From Symbiodinium natans (lineage: Eukaryota; Sar; Dinophyceae; Suessiales; Symbiodiniaceae), in contig CAJNDS010001136.1 of assembly GCA_905221605.1 (NCBI GenBank), forward strand, positions 604,939 through 668,938: a stretch of DNA of 64,000 nt. The letters are read 5' to 3'. A program made the translations under genes and the position numbers. Positions 11,479 through 23,600 of this stretch are shown here, piece after piece (position 1 is the first letter of the stretch; every line of letters starts with the position of its first letter). The notes under the pieces are model-generated. The model was given only the letters and a program-made list of their open reading frames with translations, made no database searches and was not told the origin of the DNA.

Positions 11479-11905
11479 TTGTTTAGAGTTAAGGGTTTAA
11501 GGTTTTTTTTTAGGGTTTAGGGTTCAGGGTTTACAAGCCGTACGCGAAGTTCTAGGCTCATAACACGGCCAACAAATTCAGGTTTGTGCCCAAATTCGCA
11601 AATCCCCTGAACCCTAACCCCCCCCCCCGCCCCCCTAAACCCACGACCTCAACGATTTGAACCCTCCCTGCCCAAAGCACTACTCCCTAAACCCCAAGCC
11701 CCAAACCCTGAACCCCAAGCCCTGAACCCTAAACCCCAAACCCTAAACCCCAAACCCCAAACCCCAAACACCCGGAAGGAAAAAACAAAAAAACAAGCCT
11801 AAACCCTAACTTCAAGGCCACCCTAAACCCTAAACCCTAAACCCTAAACCCTAAACCCTAAACCCCCCCGCCCTCCCTAAGTTCAAGGCCTTTCCTTCTC
11901 CGCAG

Positions 11906-12004
11906 CCTTAGACCTGGCGCCCGGCCGCCTGGTGGCCGCCTCAAGCTTGGCCCAGGGCCGGAGCTTTGCCGTTTGCTCCCAGGCCTGTCGAAGGGACCAC
12001 ACAG
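11906..12004 (+). CDS. Candidate exon
   Basis: CTTCTCCGCAG acceptor, then LDLAPGRLVAASSLAQGRSF and AVCSQACRRDH in an open frame running up to a TTTAGGG tract. Confidence 0.45.
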
Positions 12005-12068
12005 GGTTTCGGGTTTAGGGTTTAGGGTTTAGGGTTAGGGTCAAACAAAAACGGGATGCGGCTTGCAG

Positions 12069-12265
12069 CATGCACGGTTTGCGGAAAGGAGCCCCAGACC
12101 TCATTGAACTGTGAGCTCGAATCTTCAGGGTTCCGGGGTCAGGGTGGGTTTAGGGCTTTAGGGTTTAGGGTTCAGGGTTGCAGACACTTATCCCCACAGC
12201 CTCCGCACTAAGCACTCGTCCCCATGATGCTGCCAGGAGCTGTTGCTCAACTCGAAGGCGGGAAT
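12069..12265 (+). CDS. Two candidate Cys-rich exons
   Basis: Exon 12069-about 12128 (CTVCGKEPQTSLNCELESS) after GCTTGCAG and exon 12200-12265 (SALSTRPHDAARSCCSTRRR) after CCCCACAG, with a GTAATG donor. Phase is compatible. The C-x2-C suggests metal binding but no family is clear. Confidence 0.4.
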
Positions 12266-12701
12266 GTAATGCCTTCGTGGCTACCCTAAACCCTAAACCC
12301 TAAACCCTAAACCCTAAACCCTAAACCCTAAACCCTAAACCCTAAACCCTAAACCCTCAGAGGGCCTTGCATGAATGTGAGAGTCGGAGCCCCCAACAGC
12401 AGTGAAGCAGCAAGTCTAACGCCAATCCTCCTCGACTAGGGTTTAGGGTTCTGGCTTGTCTGAACCCTCTGAACCCAACCAGGAGTTTCGGGTTTGGGGT
12501 TTGGGGTTCAGGGTTCAGGGTTTAGGGTTTAGGGTTTAGGGTGGCCTTGGGCAGCGCGAAGCTAGGGTTTAGGGTTTGCGTGCCATACGTGGGGTCTGGC
12601 TGGCCGGCGAAGGTGTCGCTTTTGCGAGTCGAAACCCTAAACCCAAACCTAAAACCCCAACACTCAACCCTAAACCCTAAACCCTAAACCCTACTTGCAA
12701 G

Positions 12702-12785
12702 GCCTCCGACATCTCCTGCCACTGGGGCGCCGTGGGCGACTCCAGGGAGGGCGAGCTGTCATGGGACAAGGACGGGCGTGCGCGC
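12702..12785 (+). CDS. Candidate exon
   Basis: TTGCAAG|GCC acceptor, then ASDISCHWGAVGDSREGELS, WDKDGRAR in an open frame. Acidic and GC-rich, and it ends at a TTTAGGG tract. Confidence 0.42.
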
Positions 12786-13195
12786 GGTTTAGGGTTTATA
12801 GGGTTTAGGGTTTATAGGGTTTAGGGGTTGGGGTTTAGGGTTTAGGGTTTACGGTTTACGGTTTACGGTTTAGGGTGGTTGTAGGGCCGTGCCCAAGAAG
12901 GGGCCGTTCAGGGTTTCGGGTTTAAGGTTAGGGTTTAGGGATTAGGGTCTGGTTTAGGGTTTAGGCATTAGGCAGGCAATGAAAACAGCTCCCGATTTGT
13001 AGACGCGGGCACAGAGGACACGAAACACCAAACCCTTTTCTAAGCATGCCTCTGTACAGTAGACGGCCGGGCAAACACCAAAACCTCAACCCTAAATCCT
13101 AAACCTATAACCCCTAAATCCTAAACCTCAACCCTAAATCCTAAACCCTCAACTCTAAACCTATAACCCCTAAATCCTAAACCCTAAACCGCAAG

Positions 13196-13436
13196 GGCTT
13201 CCATGAACTCTCAACCTCCATGAATCTCCACATCCCTGAGTCCAACATCAACCCGCAGCTGCGCCCCCTAAACCCTTTTTGAACCAGGACTGTCTCTCCC
13301 CTGAACCCCCAACCCTAAACCCCAAACCCCAAAACCCCAAAACCCCAAAACCCCAAAACCCCAAAACCCCAAAACCCCAAACCCCCAAACCCCCAAACCC
13401 CAAACCCTAAAGCGCCCTTTTGAGAAGGACACGCCG
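13196..13436 (+). CDS. Two candidate exons
   Basis: Exon 13196-13267 (GFHELSTSMNLHIPESNINP QLRP) after GCAAG, and short exon about 13411-13436 (RPFEKDTP) with a consensus GTAAGC donor. A CCCCAAAA-type tract (13316-13408) lies between. The minus ORF 13268-13507 is repeat read-through. Confidence 0.4.
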
Positions 13437-13581
13437 GTAAGCTTCGCCTTCGACAAACAGTGATGCACGGAAAAATTCCTGCGGGGTGGGCACTGTGGCG
13501 CTGTCATGTGCCTCAGCGTTTAGAGTTTAGGGTTTAGGGTTTGCGGTTTAGGGTTTAGGGTTTGGGGTTGGGCTGTGATGA

Positions 13582-13773
13582 GTAAACCCTAAGCCCTGAG
13601 CCCTCAGCCCTAAGCCCTAAGCCCTAGGCCCTAGGCCCTAAAACCCTAAGCCCTAAGCCCTAAACCGCAAGCCCTAAGCCCTAAGCCCTAAGCCCCTAAG
13701 CCCCTAAGCCCCTAAGCCCCTAAGCCCCTAAGCCCCTAAGCCCCTAAGCCCCTAAGCCCCTAAGCCCCTAAGC
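13582..13773 (-). repeat. CCCTAAG / CCCCTAAG variant array
   Basis: Heptamer CCCTAAG grades into about 12 copies of the octamer CCCCTAAG (13679-13773). Confidence 0.93.
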
Positions 13774-13883
13774 CCTGCACCTGCAGGCCTGAACTCTCTC
13801 CCGGAGTCGCGAAGCTCCAAACTCCTAAGCCCAAGAGCCCCACATCCCGAACCCGAAGACGAGAAGTCCCCAGAATCCCAACA

Positions 13884-13998
13884 TCCCGAACGTTTAGGGT
13901 TTAGGGTTTAGGGTTTAGGGTTTAGGGTTTAGGGTTTAGGGTTTAGGGTTTAGGGTTTAGGGTTTAGGGTTTAGGGTTTAGGGTTTAGGGTTTAGGGT
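13884..13998 (+). repeat. Long TTTAGGG array
   Basis: About 16 perfect units ending just before an AATTTGCAG acceptor-like site. Confidence 0.95.
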
Positions 13999-14577
13999 CG
14001 AATTTGCAGGGCTGAAACCATTGCCAAGTAGACCCCCAACATTGAGAGACCATGGGACACAACCGAACCCACACCAACGGTCCAAGCGCACACGCTCAAT
14101 GCTGGGGTTTAGAGTGTATGTAGGGTTTAGGGTAGGCCGTTGGGGATGTTTTACCTTACTCAGCCAATAGCTGAACTTTGTACTTGTTGGGGCTTCCTTG
14201 TTTAGTATGGATGTAACATGTAGTTGGACCTTTTGATTCCTTGGTTGCTGCAGAAGTAAGCTACATATCCTGCCGACATATTTGGTGAGTTCTCTAAATC
14301 ATGGTCGGTTCTGGAGTTGATAGTATAAAGCGGCCCCCTATTATTTAGGGTACCCAAAACCCTAAACCCCAAACCCTAAACCCTAAACCCAAAAAGGGAC
14401 CATCGTTTTGACAAACGACTACTAGGTAGGCCCTTGCTGCTGATTTTCCCTTATTCTTGCTTCTGCTAGGTAGGCCGTTGACACATTTTGTATTTTCCCC
14501 TTGCGGGGTTTAAGCGGATCATATTACCCTGAACCCTGAAGCCTAAACCCTAAACCTTAATTTCGGAGGGTTGTAAG

Positions 14578-14710
14578 CACCATCCTAATCTGCGAGTTTT
14601 GGGCGGCAGTTCGAAGCGACGAAAGCGAGCATTCTTGCCTGAAATTTTCTGGTCGATGATGACGGTGCTTTCGGCTCACTTGGCTTGGCTTAAGAAAAGA
14701 GCTACCACAT
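14578..14710 (+). CDS. Candidate exon
   Basis: TTGTAAG acceptor, frame HHPNLRVLGGSSKRRKRAFL, PEIFWSMMTVLSAHLAWLKK, and a donor GTAGGG that is itself the first telomeric unit. Basic stretch followed by a hydrophobic one. Confidence 0.5.
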
Positions 14711-14749
14711 GTAGGGTTTAGGGTTTAGGGTTCGGGGCTTGGGGTTTAG

Positions 14750-14900
14750 GGCATAAATCGTTCCTGTGACTGCAGTTTGCGCATCACGGCGTCGCAAAGC
14801 CCAGGTCAACCATGGTAGCAAGCCAGGGAGTTTAAAGCTGACTCGCATGACCCCGTTGTAACTCCACAATGCCTCTTCAACACAGCGGCAGCTTTTCATG
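14750..14900 (-). CDS. Candidate minus-strand exon
   Basis: Minus frame FMKSCRCVEEALWSYNGVMR, VSFKLPGLLPWLTWALRRRD is open and repeat-free until it meets a telomeric tract. It opposes its neighbours, and both strands partly open here. Confidence 0.25.
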
Positions 14901-15250
14901 AATCGGAACGAATTGAGCTAGCTACGTCCGGGCATGTGGCGGTTTAGGGTTTGGCGTTGAGGGGTTCTTTAGGGGTTATTTGGGGGCTACTTGGGTATAT
15001 AGGGGCTATACTACCGGAAATCAGATGAAGGGTCCCTTCCAGGGGTCCCTCCTCATACTCCTTTAAGAGTTTAGGCTTCTGAGATGAGTGCCTTCGAATC
15101 ACCGACGAACAAGTCAGTGCCCAAAGAGGCTGATGGCCGTCCAAAAAGCAACTTGGCAGGCCTGTGGGGTTTCGGGTTTAGGGTTTAGAGTTTAGGGTCT
15201 AGGGTTTAGGGTTTAGGGTTTAGGGTTTAGGGATTAGGGTTTAGGAAGGG

Positions 15251-15285
<35 letters not shown>

Positions 15286-15354
15286 GTACCCTATATACAA
15301 GGGAACCAATAATATGAAGACTTGTTTTCTCAAAAGGGTTTGAAGCGAACCCAG

Positions 15355-15420
15355 GCAAACAGAGCAGCAGGGCCAGTTCCGCATCGCGCTCCTCCATTTC
15401 CAAAGAGGAACAGCTACTAG
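15355..15420 (+). CDS. Candidate Ser-rich exon
   Basis: Follows a family-C type intron end (TCAAAAGGGTTTGAAGCGAACCCAG). Frame KQSSRASSASRSSISKEEQL L with donor GTAGGACC. Confidence 0.45.
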   Translation, partial: ANRAAGPVPHRAPPFPKRNSY

Positions 15421-15568
15421 GTAGGACCTTGGCACCGTGTTTTGTATTTTCCCTTGTCAGGGGTAGGTTTAGGGTTCAGGGTTCAGGGTTTAGGGTTTAG
15501 GGTTTAGGGTTCAGGGTTCAGGGTTCAGGGTTTAGGGTTTGCTGTGATAGGGCGTAGATGCTGTGAAG

Positions 15569-15688
15569 GTTAGGTTTTGGAACAAGCTCGAAAGCTTCAT
15601 GAAGCGTGAAGAGCAGCTTTGGCCCGATTGTGGAAACACTTTTCTCAACACCCCACGCCGTCCGAGGCGGCAAAGCCACCCAAACCAG
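15569..15688 (+). CDS. Candidate exon
   Basis: GTGAAG|GTTAGG acceptor, frame VRFWNKLESFMKREEQLWPD, CGNTFLNTPRRPRRQSHPNQ, open to the next TTTAGGG tract. Looks coding; family unknown. Confidence 0.5.
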
Positions 15689-16343
15689 GGTTTAGGGTTA
15701 GGGTTTAGGGTTTAGGGTTTAGGGGTTAGGGTTTCGGGTTTAGGGTTTCCTTTTAGGGTTTAGGCCTAAACTCAAGCCAACTGCTTACTTTCCATCAAAC
15801 TTATTCATTCCGTCACGGTGAGGGCGGTTGCCAGCCTGCTTCAAAAAGAGGCAGAAGGGCAGAAAGGCCCAGGAGGCTGGGGCCACGAGGGCATAGGCAG
15901 GGGGGGGCTGAGGGGGGTCCAGAACCCAGGTCAGGGGGGGCTCAGCGGGTCAGGGAGCGCGCGCCGCCCCGCCACTGTAGGGGGGCGGCCTAAGCCTTGA
16001 GACCTACCCCAGTTGTTTGGTTTAGGAGGGGTCAGATTTATGGAAATGTCCCAGATGGTTTTAAAGGGCCAGCCAAGGCAGCTGGCCGACGACCTTCAGT
16101 CTCTTCGTAGCTGCATGAGTACGCTTTGCACTGTTTTGGGATATTATGGTTCCCTTTTGAACTGAAAGTGTACACTTAAACCTTAAACCCTAAATAAACC
16201 CTGAACCCTGAACCCTGAACCCTAAACCCTAAGACCCTAAACCCTCCCAGCATCTAAGGTCTGCAAACGAGAACTTGATCGTGGAGTCTCACGGCAGGTC
16301 GACCAGCCCAAGCAGCACCGACTCGGAGGCCCGTGACAGCTTC

Positions 16344-16603
16344 TTAGTAGCTGAGTGAGTACACTTTACACTTTTTGGGATACTATAATCCCCTGTAGAA
16401 CTGCAAGTGTACACTTTACACTTGTTGGGATACTATAATCCCCTATAGAACTGCAAGTGTACACTTTACACTTGTTGGGATAGTATAATCCCCTAGAGAA
16501 CTGCAAGTGTGCACTTTACACTTTTTGGGATACTATCATCCCCTATAGAACTGAAAGTGTACACTTTGGGGGGGGGGGGGGGGCTATGTACTCAGCACCT
16601 AAG
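16344..16603 (+). mobile_element. Family D element with a 50-bp unit repeated four times
   Basis: Between the normal ends, TACACTTTACACTTGTTGGG...CTGCAAGTG repeats at an exact 50-bp period (CCCTRTAGAA at 16391, 16441, 16491, 16541). A partial copy lies at 16106-16178. Confidence 0.85.
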
Positions 16604-16875
16604 GTTTGCAAGAGCGCGAAGCTCGAGAACGAAGCATGGAGTTCATTCGAACCTGGCTTGTGCTTTGGGAGACTGTTTTTTGGAAGTTTCCCTTACTTCC
16701 TTGTAAGCGGACCTATTCAGAAGTAACTTTCAAAGGGTTTAAAGCAAGACCCCTAACCCCTAAAAGCTAAACCCTAAACCCTAAACCAACCCTAAACCCT
16801 AAACCCTAAACGCTCAACCCTAAACCAGGAACGTACTGCCAGCAGCATGCCATGGCCTCTCCGGCTTCACCTCAG

Positions 16876-17645
16876 AGATCGCACGCTGCCACCGGATCCC
16901 AAGCCAACTCCAGCGAGAGAGAGACTTCGTGTTGCTTAGTAGGGAATAGGGGGGATATAAGGTACCCGAATATCCCCTATATACTCTTTAAGGGATTATA
17001 CATACCCCTATATTCCCTTTAAGGGATTATAGAATGGTACCTTCTTCCCCCAAGCGTATAAGGAGGGCAGCAGCCGCACGCCAAAGAGGCAGATGTCTAA
17101 GGACCTCACCAGTGCGAAAGTGCCTTACTCAGCCAGTATACTTGAGAACTTTATAAACTTCTTGTTGGGCTTCCTTATATTTAGTAGTAGCAACATTTTA
17201 AAGTTTAGCCTTTTTCTTTTGGTTTCCTTCTTTAGGAACCGTAAAGACCCTAAACCCTAAACCGTAAACCCTAAACAAGCTTAACCTTTCTTATGACCCT
17301 TGGCTCTTGGAGAAGTCAGGTGCTCGATCTCTCCAGAACTCAGAGGACTGGTGAGGGGACGCGGAGGACTTCGAAGACGTGTTCAAAGCAGACCCCCTTG
17401 GGGGGCATAACCCCCCTTAAAAGAAATTAAGGTTTAAGGTTTAGGGTTTAGGGTTTAGGGTCGTTTTTTTTGTTTTGTGGGGGGGGGGGGGTATGGTAAA
17501 ATCCTTCCTTATATTCTCCTTTCATAGGTTAAGGGGTATGGGTTTGGGGGTGTGCGGATTGTTTTTTCGAAGGACTTCATCGCTGAACTCCAAAAGCTCT
17601 AGCAGCCCACGGGCCTCCGGGAGCATGGACTTCACGTCAGATAAA
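16876..17645 (+). CDS. Coiled-coil gene, Ser/Thr/Lys-rich exons 1-4
   Basis: Four short exons (39, 57, 47 and 73 nt). Joined, they read through TGSQANSS, EGSSRTPKRQMSKD, VLDLSRTQRTGEGTRR and TSSLNSKSSSSPRASGSMDF without a stop. This low-complexity basic/serine stretch resembles a disordered region. Introns 16915-17062 and 17367-17572 start GA; intron 17120-17319 starts GT. Each begins with a copy of the downstream exon start (GAG, GTGC, GACTTC). Exon 16876 is the first I can connect; an upstream start was not found. Confidence 0.7.
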
Positions 17646-20600
17646 GCCACCAGGCTAGCCCAGTAGTGCCCCTCTTTTCCTTTTTGTTTTTTGGGTTCAA
17701 GGTTCCCTTATAAAGTAGCCAACCCCAAAAAGGGTGCCCTTACTTTAATATATGGTTACTGGGCTACCAAGCCACCCGGGGGGTCTCTTAAGGGACATGT
17801 TTTCGATCTTCCCCTTATGGGCTTTCTTCAAGAGGATTACTATCATGTATAGGGTTTAGGGTCTTAGGGTTTTGAACTGATAGTAGAGCCCTAAACCCCT
17901 AAACCCTAAACCCTAAACCCTAAACCCTAAACCCTAAACCCTAAACCCTAACCCCTAACCCCTAACCCTAAACCCTAAACCCTAAACCCTAAACCCTAAA
18001 CCCTAAACCCTAAACCCTAAACCCTAAACCCTAAACCCTAAACCCTAAACCCTAAACCCTAAACCCTAAACCCTAAACCCTAAACCCTAAACCCTAAACC
18101 CTACCGAGGCAAGCTCCAGCGAAAGCGACTTGACCAACCCCAAGCAAGGGCAGATGAGCATGAGCGAGCTCGAGGACAAAATCGCGAAGCTGGAAGCTTC
18201 CATCAAGGACCACCCTCAACACCCTAAACCCTAAACCCTAAACCCTAAATCCTAAACCCTAAACCCTAAACCCTAAACCCTAAACAATAAACCCTAAACC
18301 CTAAACCCTAAACCCTAAACCCTAAACCCTAAACCCTAAACCCTAAACCCTAAACCCTAAACCCTAAACCCTAAACCCTAAACCCTAAACCCTAAACCCT
18401 ACCCCCTAAACCCTAAACCCTAAACCCTAAACCCCTACCCTAAACCCTAAACCCTAAACCCTCATTCCCTCATTCCCTCAAAGGACACCAGGCTCAGGTT
18501 GGCCCTGGGGACAGTTCGTGCTTTCCCTTCTTGCATCTCAAGCATGTTTTCAGAGGGCTCAGAAAGGGCCCCTAAACCGTACACCCCAAACCTTAAACCC
18601 CAAACCCTAAACCGGATGACACGCACAAATCGAGAAGTGTACCAAGAGGGAGAAAAACCCTAAACCCTAAACCCATAGGACCGTGATGATGCGGCTGCAA
18701 CAATGCTCTTGAACTACGAGGAGATGGAACTGGCAGGAAGTGACGCCTTGCACAAGGTCTGTTGGGTTTAGGGTTTAGGGTTTAGGGTTTAGGGTTTAGG
18801 GTTTAAAGTTTAGGGTTTAGGGTTTAGGGTTTAGGGTTTAGGGTTTAGAGCCATGGGCCTTTAGGGTGGGCCCTTACCCTGGTCTATAGGGATCCGAAGT
18901 ATGGGCCCTTGTTATACAGTGTATATAAGGGTTATATAACAAGGGACCCAAATTTAGCGCCCACACTTCGCATCCCTAAACCCTAAACCCTAAACCCTAA
19001 ACCCTAAACCCTAAACCCTAAACCCTAAACCCTAAACCCTAAACCCTAAACCCTAAACCCTAAACCCTAAACCCTAAACCCTTCCCCTACAAGGTGAGGA
19101 AGCAGTTGAAGGCGGCTCTGAAGGCCAAAGAGCTCGCCGAGCGCCAGCGGAATGCGATGGAGGTATCGGCTGTTGGGGATAAGGCCCGCTACTTGGCTTT
19201 CTTGTGGCGGGTTTAGGGTTAGGGGTTTAGGGTTTAGGGTTTTATGGTTTAGGGTTTAGGGTTTAGGGCTTTAATTTTTTTGGGTTTTTGCAGAAACTAC
19301 AATAAGGAGCCCAAAAGTTAAATGTTTTGAGAGGGGTTCAAAAGTCAGCCAAGGCTACGATAGTAACATGGCCTTCGAGAAGGTGCAGAATGAGGAGCTC
19401 CTCCTGCAGCAAGCGCGTCACGAAACGCAGATGAGTGAAAACAAAATCGAGCTTCGGGAAGCGAACGCCGAGTTGGCACAGAGCAGGGCGAACCGCGGCA
19501 TCGATGAGCTTCATGCGTCGGAAAGCCAGGCGCTCTCTGACAAGCGCATTGCCGAGTTGGAAAAGGCCCTGAAGGCTCTGTGGTGCTTTACGGTAACTTT
19601 AGATCCTTAGCCTTTTTGGGTTTATTGGGTTTCTTAAGAAGGCAGCTAAAAATTAAGTTTATAGCTACCCTGCTAAGTGCAGCCAAGAAGGCAAGCAACG
19701 ACTCCCTGGCCGCAGCCTTTCTGCCGGGCAGCGGCGGGGCCGGTGCTCTCGCCCGAAGTGAGAGAGAAAGGCAGCTGCACATCGAGATCAACGCGCTGCT
19801 GGGTGGGTTTAGGGTTTAGGGTTTAGGGTTTAGGGTTTAGGGTTTAGGGTTTAGGGTAGGATTTATACGGGATATATAAACATCTTTCAGAGGGTTTGAA
19901 GACCAACCCAGGCTGGTGCAAGAACGACAAGACACCAGCAAGGAGATGAGCAGCATTCGCTTGGAACTGCTTGGCCTCAAGCGGGACAAGCAAAAGAGGA
20001 AGGCCTAAACCCTAAACCCCTAAACCCCTAAACCCCTAAACCCCTAAGCCCCTAAACCCCTAAACCCCTACACCCCTACACCCCTAAACCCCTAAACCCC
20101 TAAGCCCCTAAGCCCCTAAGCCCCTAAGCCCCTAACCATAAACCCTAAATTCTAAACCCCTAACCCTAAACCCTAAACCCCAAACCCTTAAACCCTAAAC
20201 CCTAAACCCCTAAACCCTAAACCCTAAACCCCTAAACCCTAAACCCTAAACCCCAAACCCTAAACCCCAAACCCCTAAACCCTAAACCCTAAACCCTAAA
20301 CCCCTAAACCCTAAACCCTAAACCCCTAAACAGGCCGAAGCTCCTCAGCCATCTGGCCCGGCGCGCTCCGGGGGCCGCCGCGGAAACGTAGTAGCTGAAT
20401 GAGTACACTTTACACTTTTTGGGATACTACGTTTAGGGTTTAGGGTTTAGGGTTGAGGGTTGAGGGTTCAGGGTTCAGGGTTTAGGGTTTAGGGTTTAGG
20501 GTTTAGGGTTTAGGGCTACAATCCCCTATAGAAGTGAAAGTGTAAGCTTTTTTGGTTTTTAGTGTTTAGGGCTACAATCCGCTATAGAACTGAAAGTGTA

Positions 20601-23600
20601 AGTTTTTTTTGGGCTTCTGAACTCAGCAGCTAAGGAAAGGGAAGTGGCAAGGGAAGTGGAGGCTATGGGCGAAATTTGGGGGCTCAAGGGGTCCGGGTTT
20701 GGGGTTTAGGATTTAGGGTTTAGGGCTTAGGGTTGAGTCTTTTGGGCTTGAGTTGTTTGGGGTTTAGGGCTTAGGGCTTAGGGCTTAGGTTTTGGGGCGC
20801 GGCCCTCAGTCCTGGCATGAAGCAGCTTCCAGGTTCAAAAAGGGTTTGGGGTGTAGGGTTTAGGGTTTAGGGGTCAGTAATTTTTTCCCCCCGGTTTTTG
20901 AGGGTGTAAGCCCGATTTTGAGGACTTTTCCTGTTTATGCCAACGGTTGTGGGGGCTGTAAGCCCGATTTTGGGACATGTGTTTCTTCCCGGCTCTTGGG
21001 GTAAACCCTAAACCCTAAACCCTAAACCCTAAACCCTAAACCCTAAACCCTAAACCCTAAACCCTAAACCCTAAACCCTGAACCCTGAACCCTGAACCCC
21101 AACCTTGGGACCTTTGCCTTCCGAAGGTACTTTCATGGGCCCTGAAGATGGTCCCTAACCTCCCTTAAAGGGTTCTGCTTAGGGTTTAGGGTTTAGGGTT
21201 TAGGGTTTAGGGTTTAGGGTTTAGGGTGCCCAAAGGCTCCCATGTAGTACCTTCTTGGGGAAGTATACTAGAATCCCCTATAACGAACCCAAGAAGGAAC
21301 TACATTGGAGCCTTTGGGTGATGTATGTGCCTTACTTTGCATAGGGTATATAAGGGGTATATCAAGGGGCAGGCCCAATTTTGGGACTCTAGGGACTGGA
21401 GGAGGGGGACCCTTCTAAGGGACCTCAGAGGGGGCTTATTTGGGGGCTACTTAAGGTATATACCCTAAACCCGAAACCCTCAACCCTAAAGCCCAAGCTT
21501 GGGACCTTTGTTTACCCCGGTTTTTTTGGGCGGGGGGGGGGGGGGGGGGTGTAAGTTAGGGTCATATTCAGGATTGTTTTTTGCTCAGAAGGTTCTAAAT
21601 CCCTAAACCCTAAACCCTAAACCCTAAACCCTAAAAGGGCTAACCTAGGAAAGGGAGGCGGCAAGTTTCTTGAGATCATCGATGAGGAGGAGGACGATCT
21701 TCCTGAGACCAGGAGCATCGATCACGCCGACTTGGCCAGTGAGTGTGTGAGCAGCGACCATGAGACCCACTCCCTTGGTGACCAGACGTACCAGGCTGAC
21801 CTAGTGAACAATCTGCTGAAACAGACTCTGGGCCATTGTTGTGAGCCATTTTACATTTTTTCGAATACTTACACCCAATAAAGGGAAAGAACATGATTAT
21901 TTTTAACAGTCCCCCCCCAACAACAATGGTGCAGGATCACCCAGCAGAAGAAGTCGATGCAAGAGATGAAGGCCGAGCATGCTGGCATGAACGCATCGCA
22001 GGTTCAGAAGATCCAGCAGCTGATGTTACTGGGCTGCACTTAGCAGGGTAGCTATAAATTTAATTTTTAGCTGCCTTCTTAATAAACCCAATGAACCCAA
22101 AAAGGCTAAGGATCTAAAGTTACAGTAAAGCAGCACAGAGGTTAGAGCTTAGCGAGTCCAACGTGCTCCATGAGCAACTCGCAGCTGATCACGAGCTCCT
22201 GAAACAGTCAGAAAAGACCAGCCGGATGGATCACCTGAAGAAGGTGGATTCACTCAACCGGCTGATGAGAACAATGCAAGGCCAGCTGCATGACCAAGAT
22301 GTTGCCATGAAGGAGCAAGATCGGACGGCGGCGGCAAGTGAGCTGAACCAGACAAACCTTGAGGAGCAGCTGCAGCTGCAGACAGAGGCGCTTCGCATAA
22401 CCAGCCTGCGCTTGCGCGACGTGCTCCAGCAGCACGACAACGAGACTCTCCGCCACCAGCAGGAGCAAAGTTCCCTGAAGCTACAGCTTGCACTTGAGCG
22501 GAAGAAGACCTCCAATTTCGGAGCGCCTGGGGGGGACGGATTCGACGGAACCGATGAAACTCAAGTGGCAGAGGCGCTCCTCGAGAGACGCAACCAGGAG
22601 TCTTTGCAGCCCAGTGACACCCTTTTCCCCGTGTTTTTTGTTCATTTTTCCGGTTCCCTTGTAAAGCGACCAACCCCACAAAAAAGGGTACCCTAATCAA
22701 AAAGTATGGCTACTGGGCTACTAAGGAGTTGCAGGAAGAGCGGAATGTCTTGCAGGGAAGGTTGGACGTGCAGGAGGTGCAGTTTCAGCTGCAGCTTGAA
22801 GAGCTACAAAGAGAGCATGCGTTGAAGATACAGGAGCAGAAACCCTAAACCCTAAACCCCAAACCCCAAACCCTAAACCATTGAAGATACAGGAGCAGAC
22901 GCAGTTCTTCTCTCAACAGATTGAAGATCTTCGAGCCCATCTGGACCAGAGCCGACAAGCCAGCCTCTTCACATCGCTTGCATCTTAGGGATACTTGTGG
23001 GAATCTCTTTTTTTTTAGGGTTTAGGGTTGAGGGTTTAGGGTTTAGGGTTTAGGGTTCTATTTTCTAAGAAACAGCCAAGAGAAGAGTCTTTCGCTAGGG
23101 TGCCAAGTTCAGTTCAGGCAACCGATGCCTCCAATGGATCTCAGGCCCTGCGAGGTCTCGGCGCCACATCTGTCTCTTGGTAGCCCCAGTGGTGCCCTTT
23201 TTCCGTTTTTTGTTTTGGCTCCGGGTTCCCTTACAAGGTAAGCAGCCCAAAAAGGGTGCCCTTATTATATCATATTATAAAATATTACATTATATCTTAT
23301 TTGATTAGATTTTTTTATATTATATTATATTATATATTATTTTATTATATTGGATCAGATTACATTATATTGTACTATATTTTATTATGTTATGGTTACT
23401 GGGCTACGAAGGTATCTCCTCAAGCAAGCAAAGCCAGCAGCGACGTCAGTGGCACCGATGTAGGCAGCGGGGCCTCAATGTACCTTGGGGACGAAATGAA
23501 CCCTAAAATTGGGACCCTGACTACTATAAGTTCAGGGTTTAGGATTTAAAGTTTAGGGTTTAGGGTTTAGGGTTTTGGGTTTAGGGTTTAGGGTTTAGAT

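Noticed and set aside
22231-22700. Minus-strand ORFs of 72-148 codons
   Set aside because: Shadows of the 22141-22597 coiled-coil exon; Ser/Cys/Arg-rich composition is that of a reverse-complemented Gln/Leu frame.
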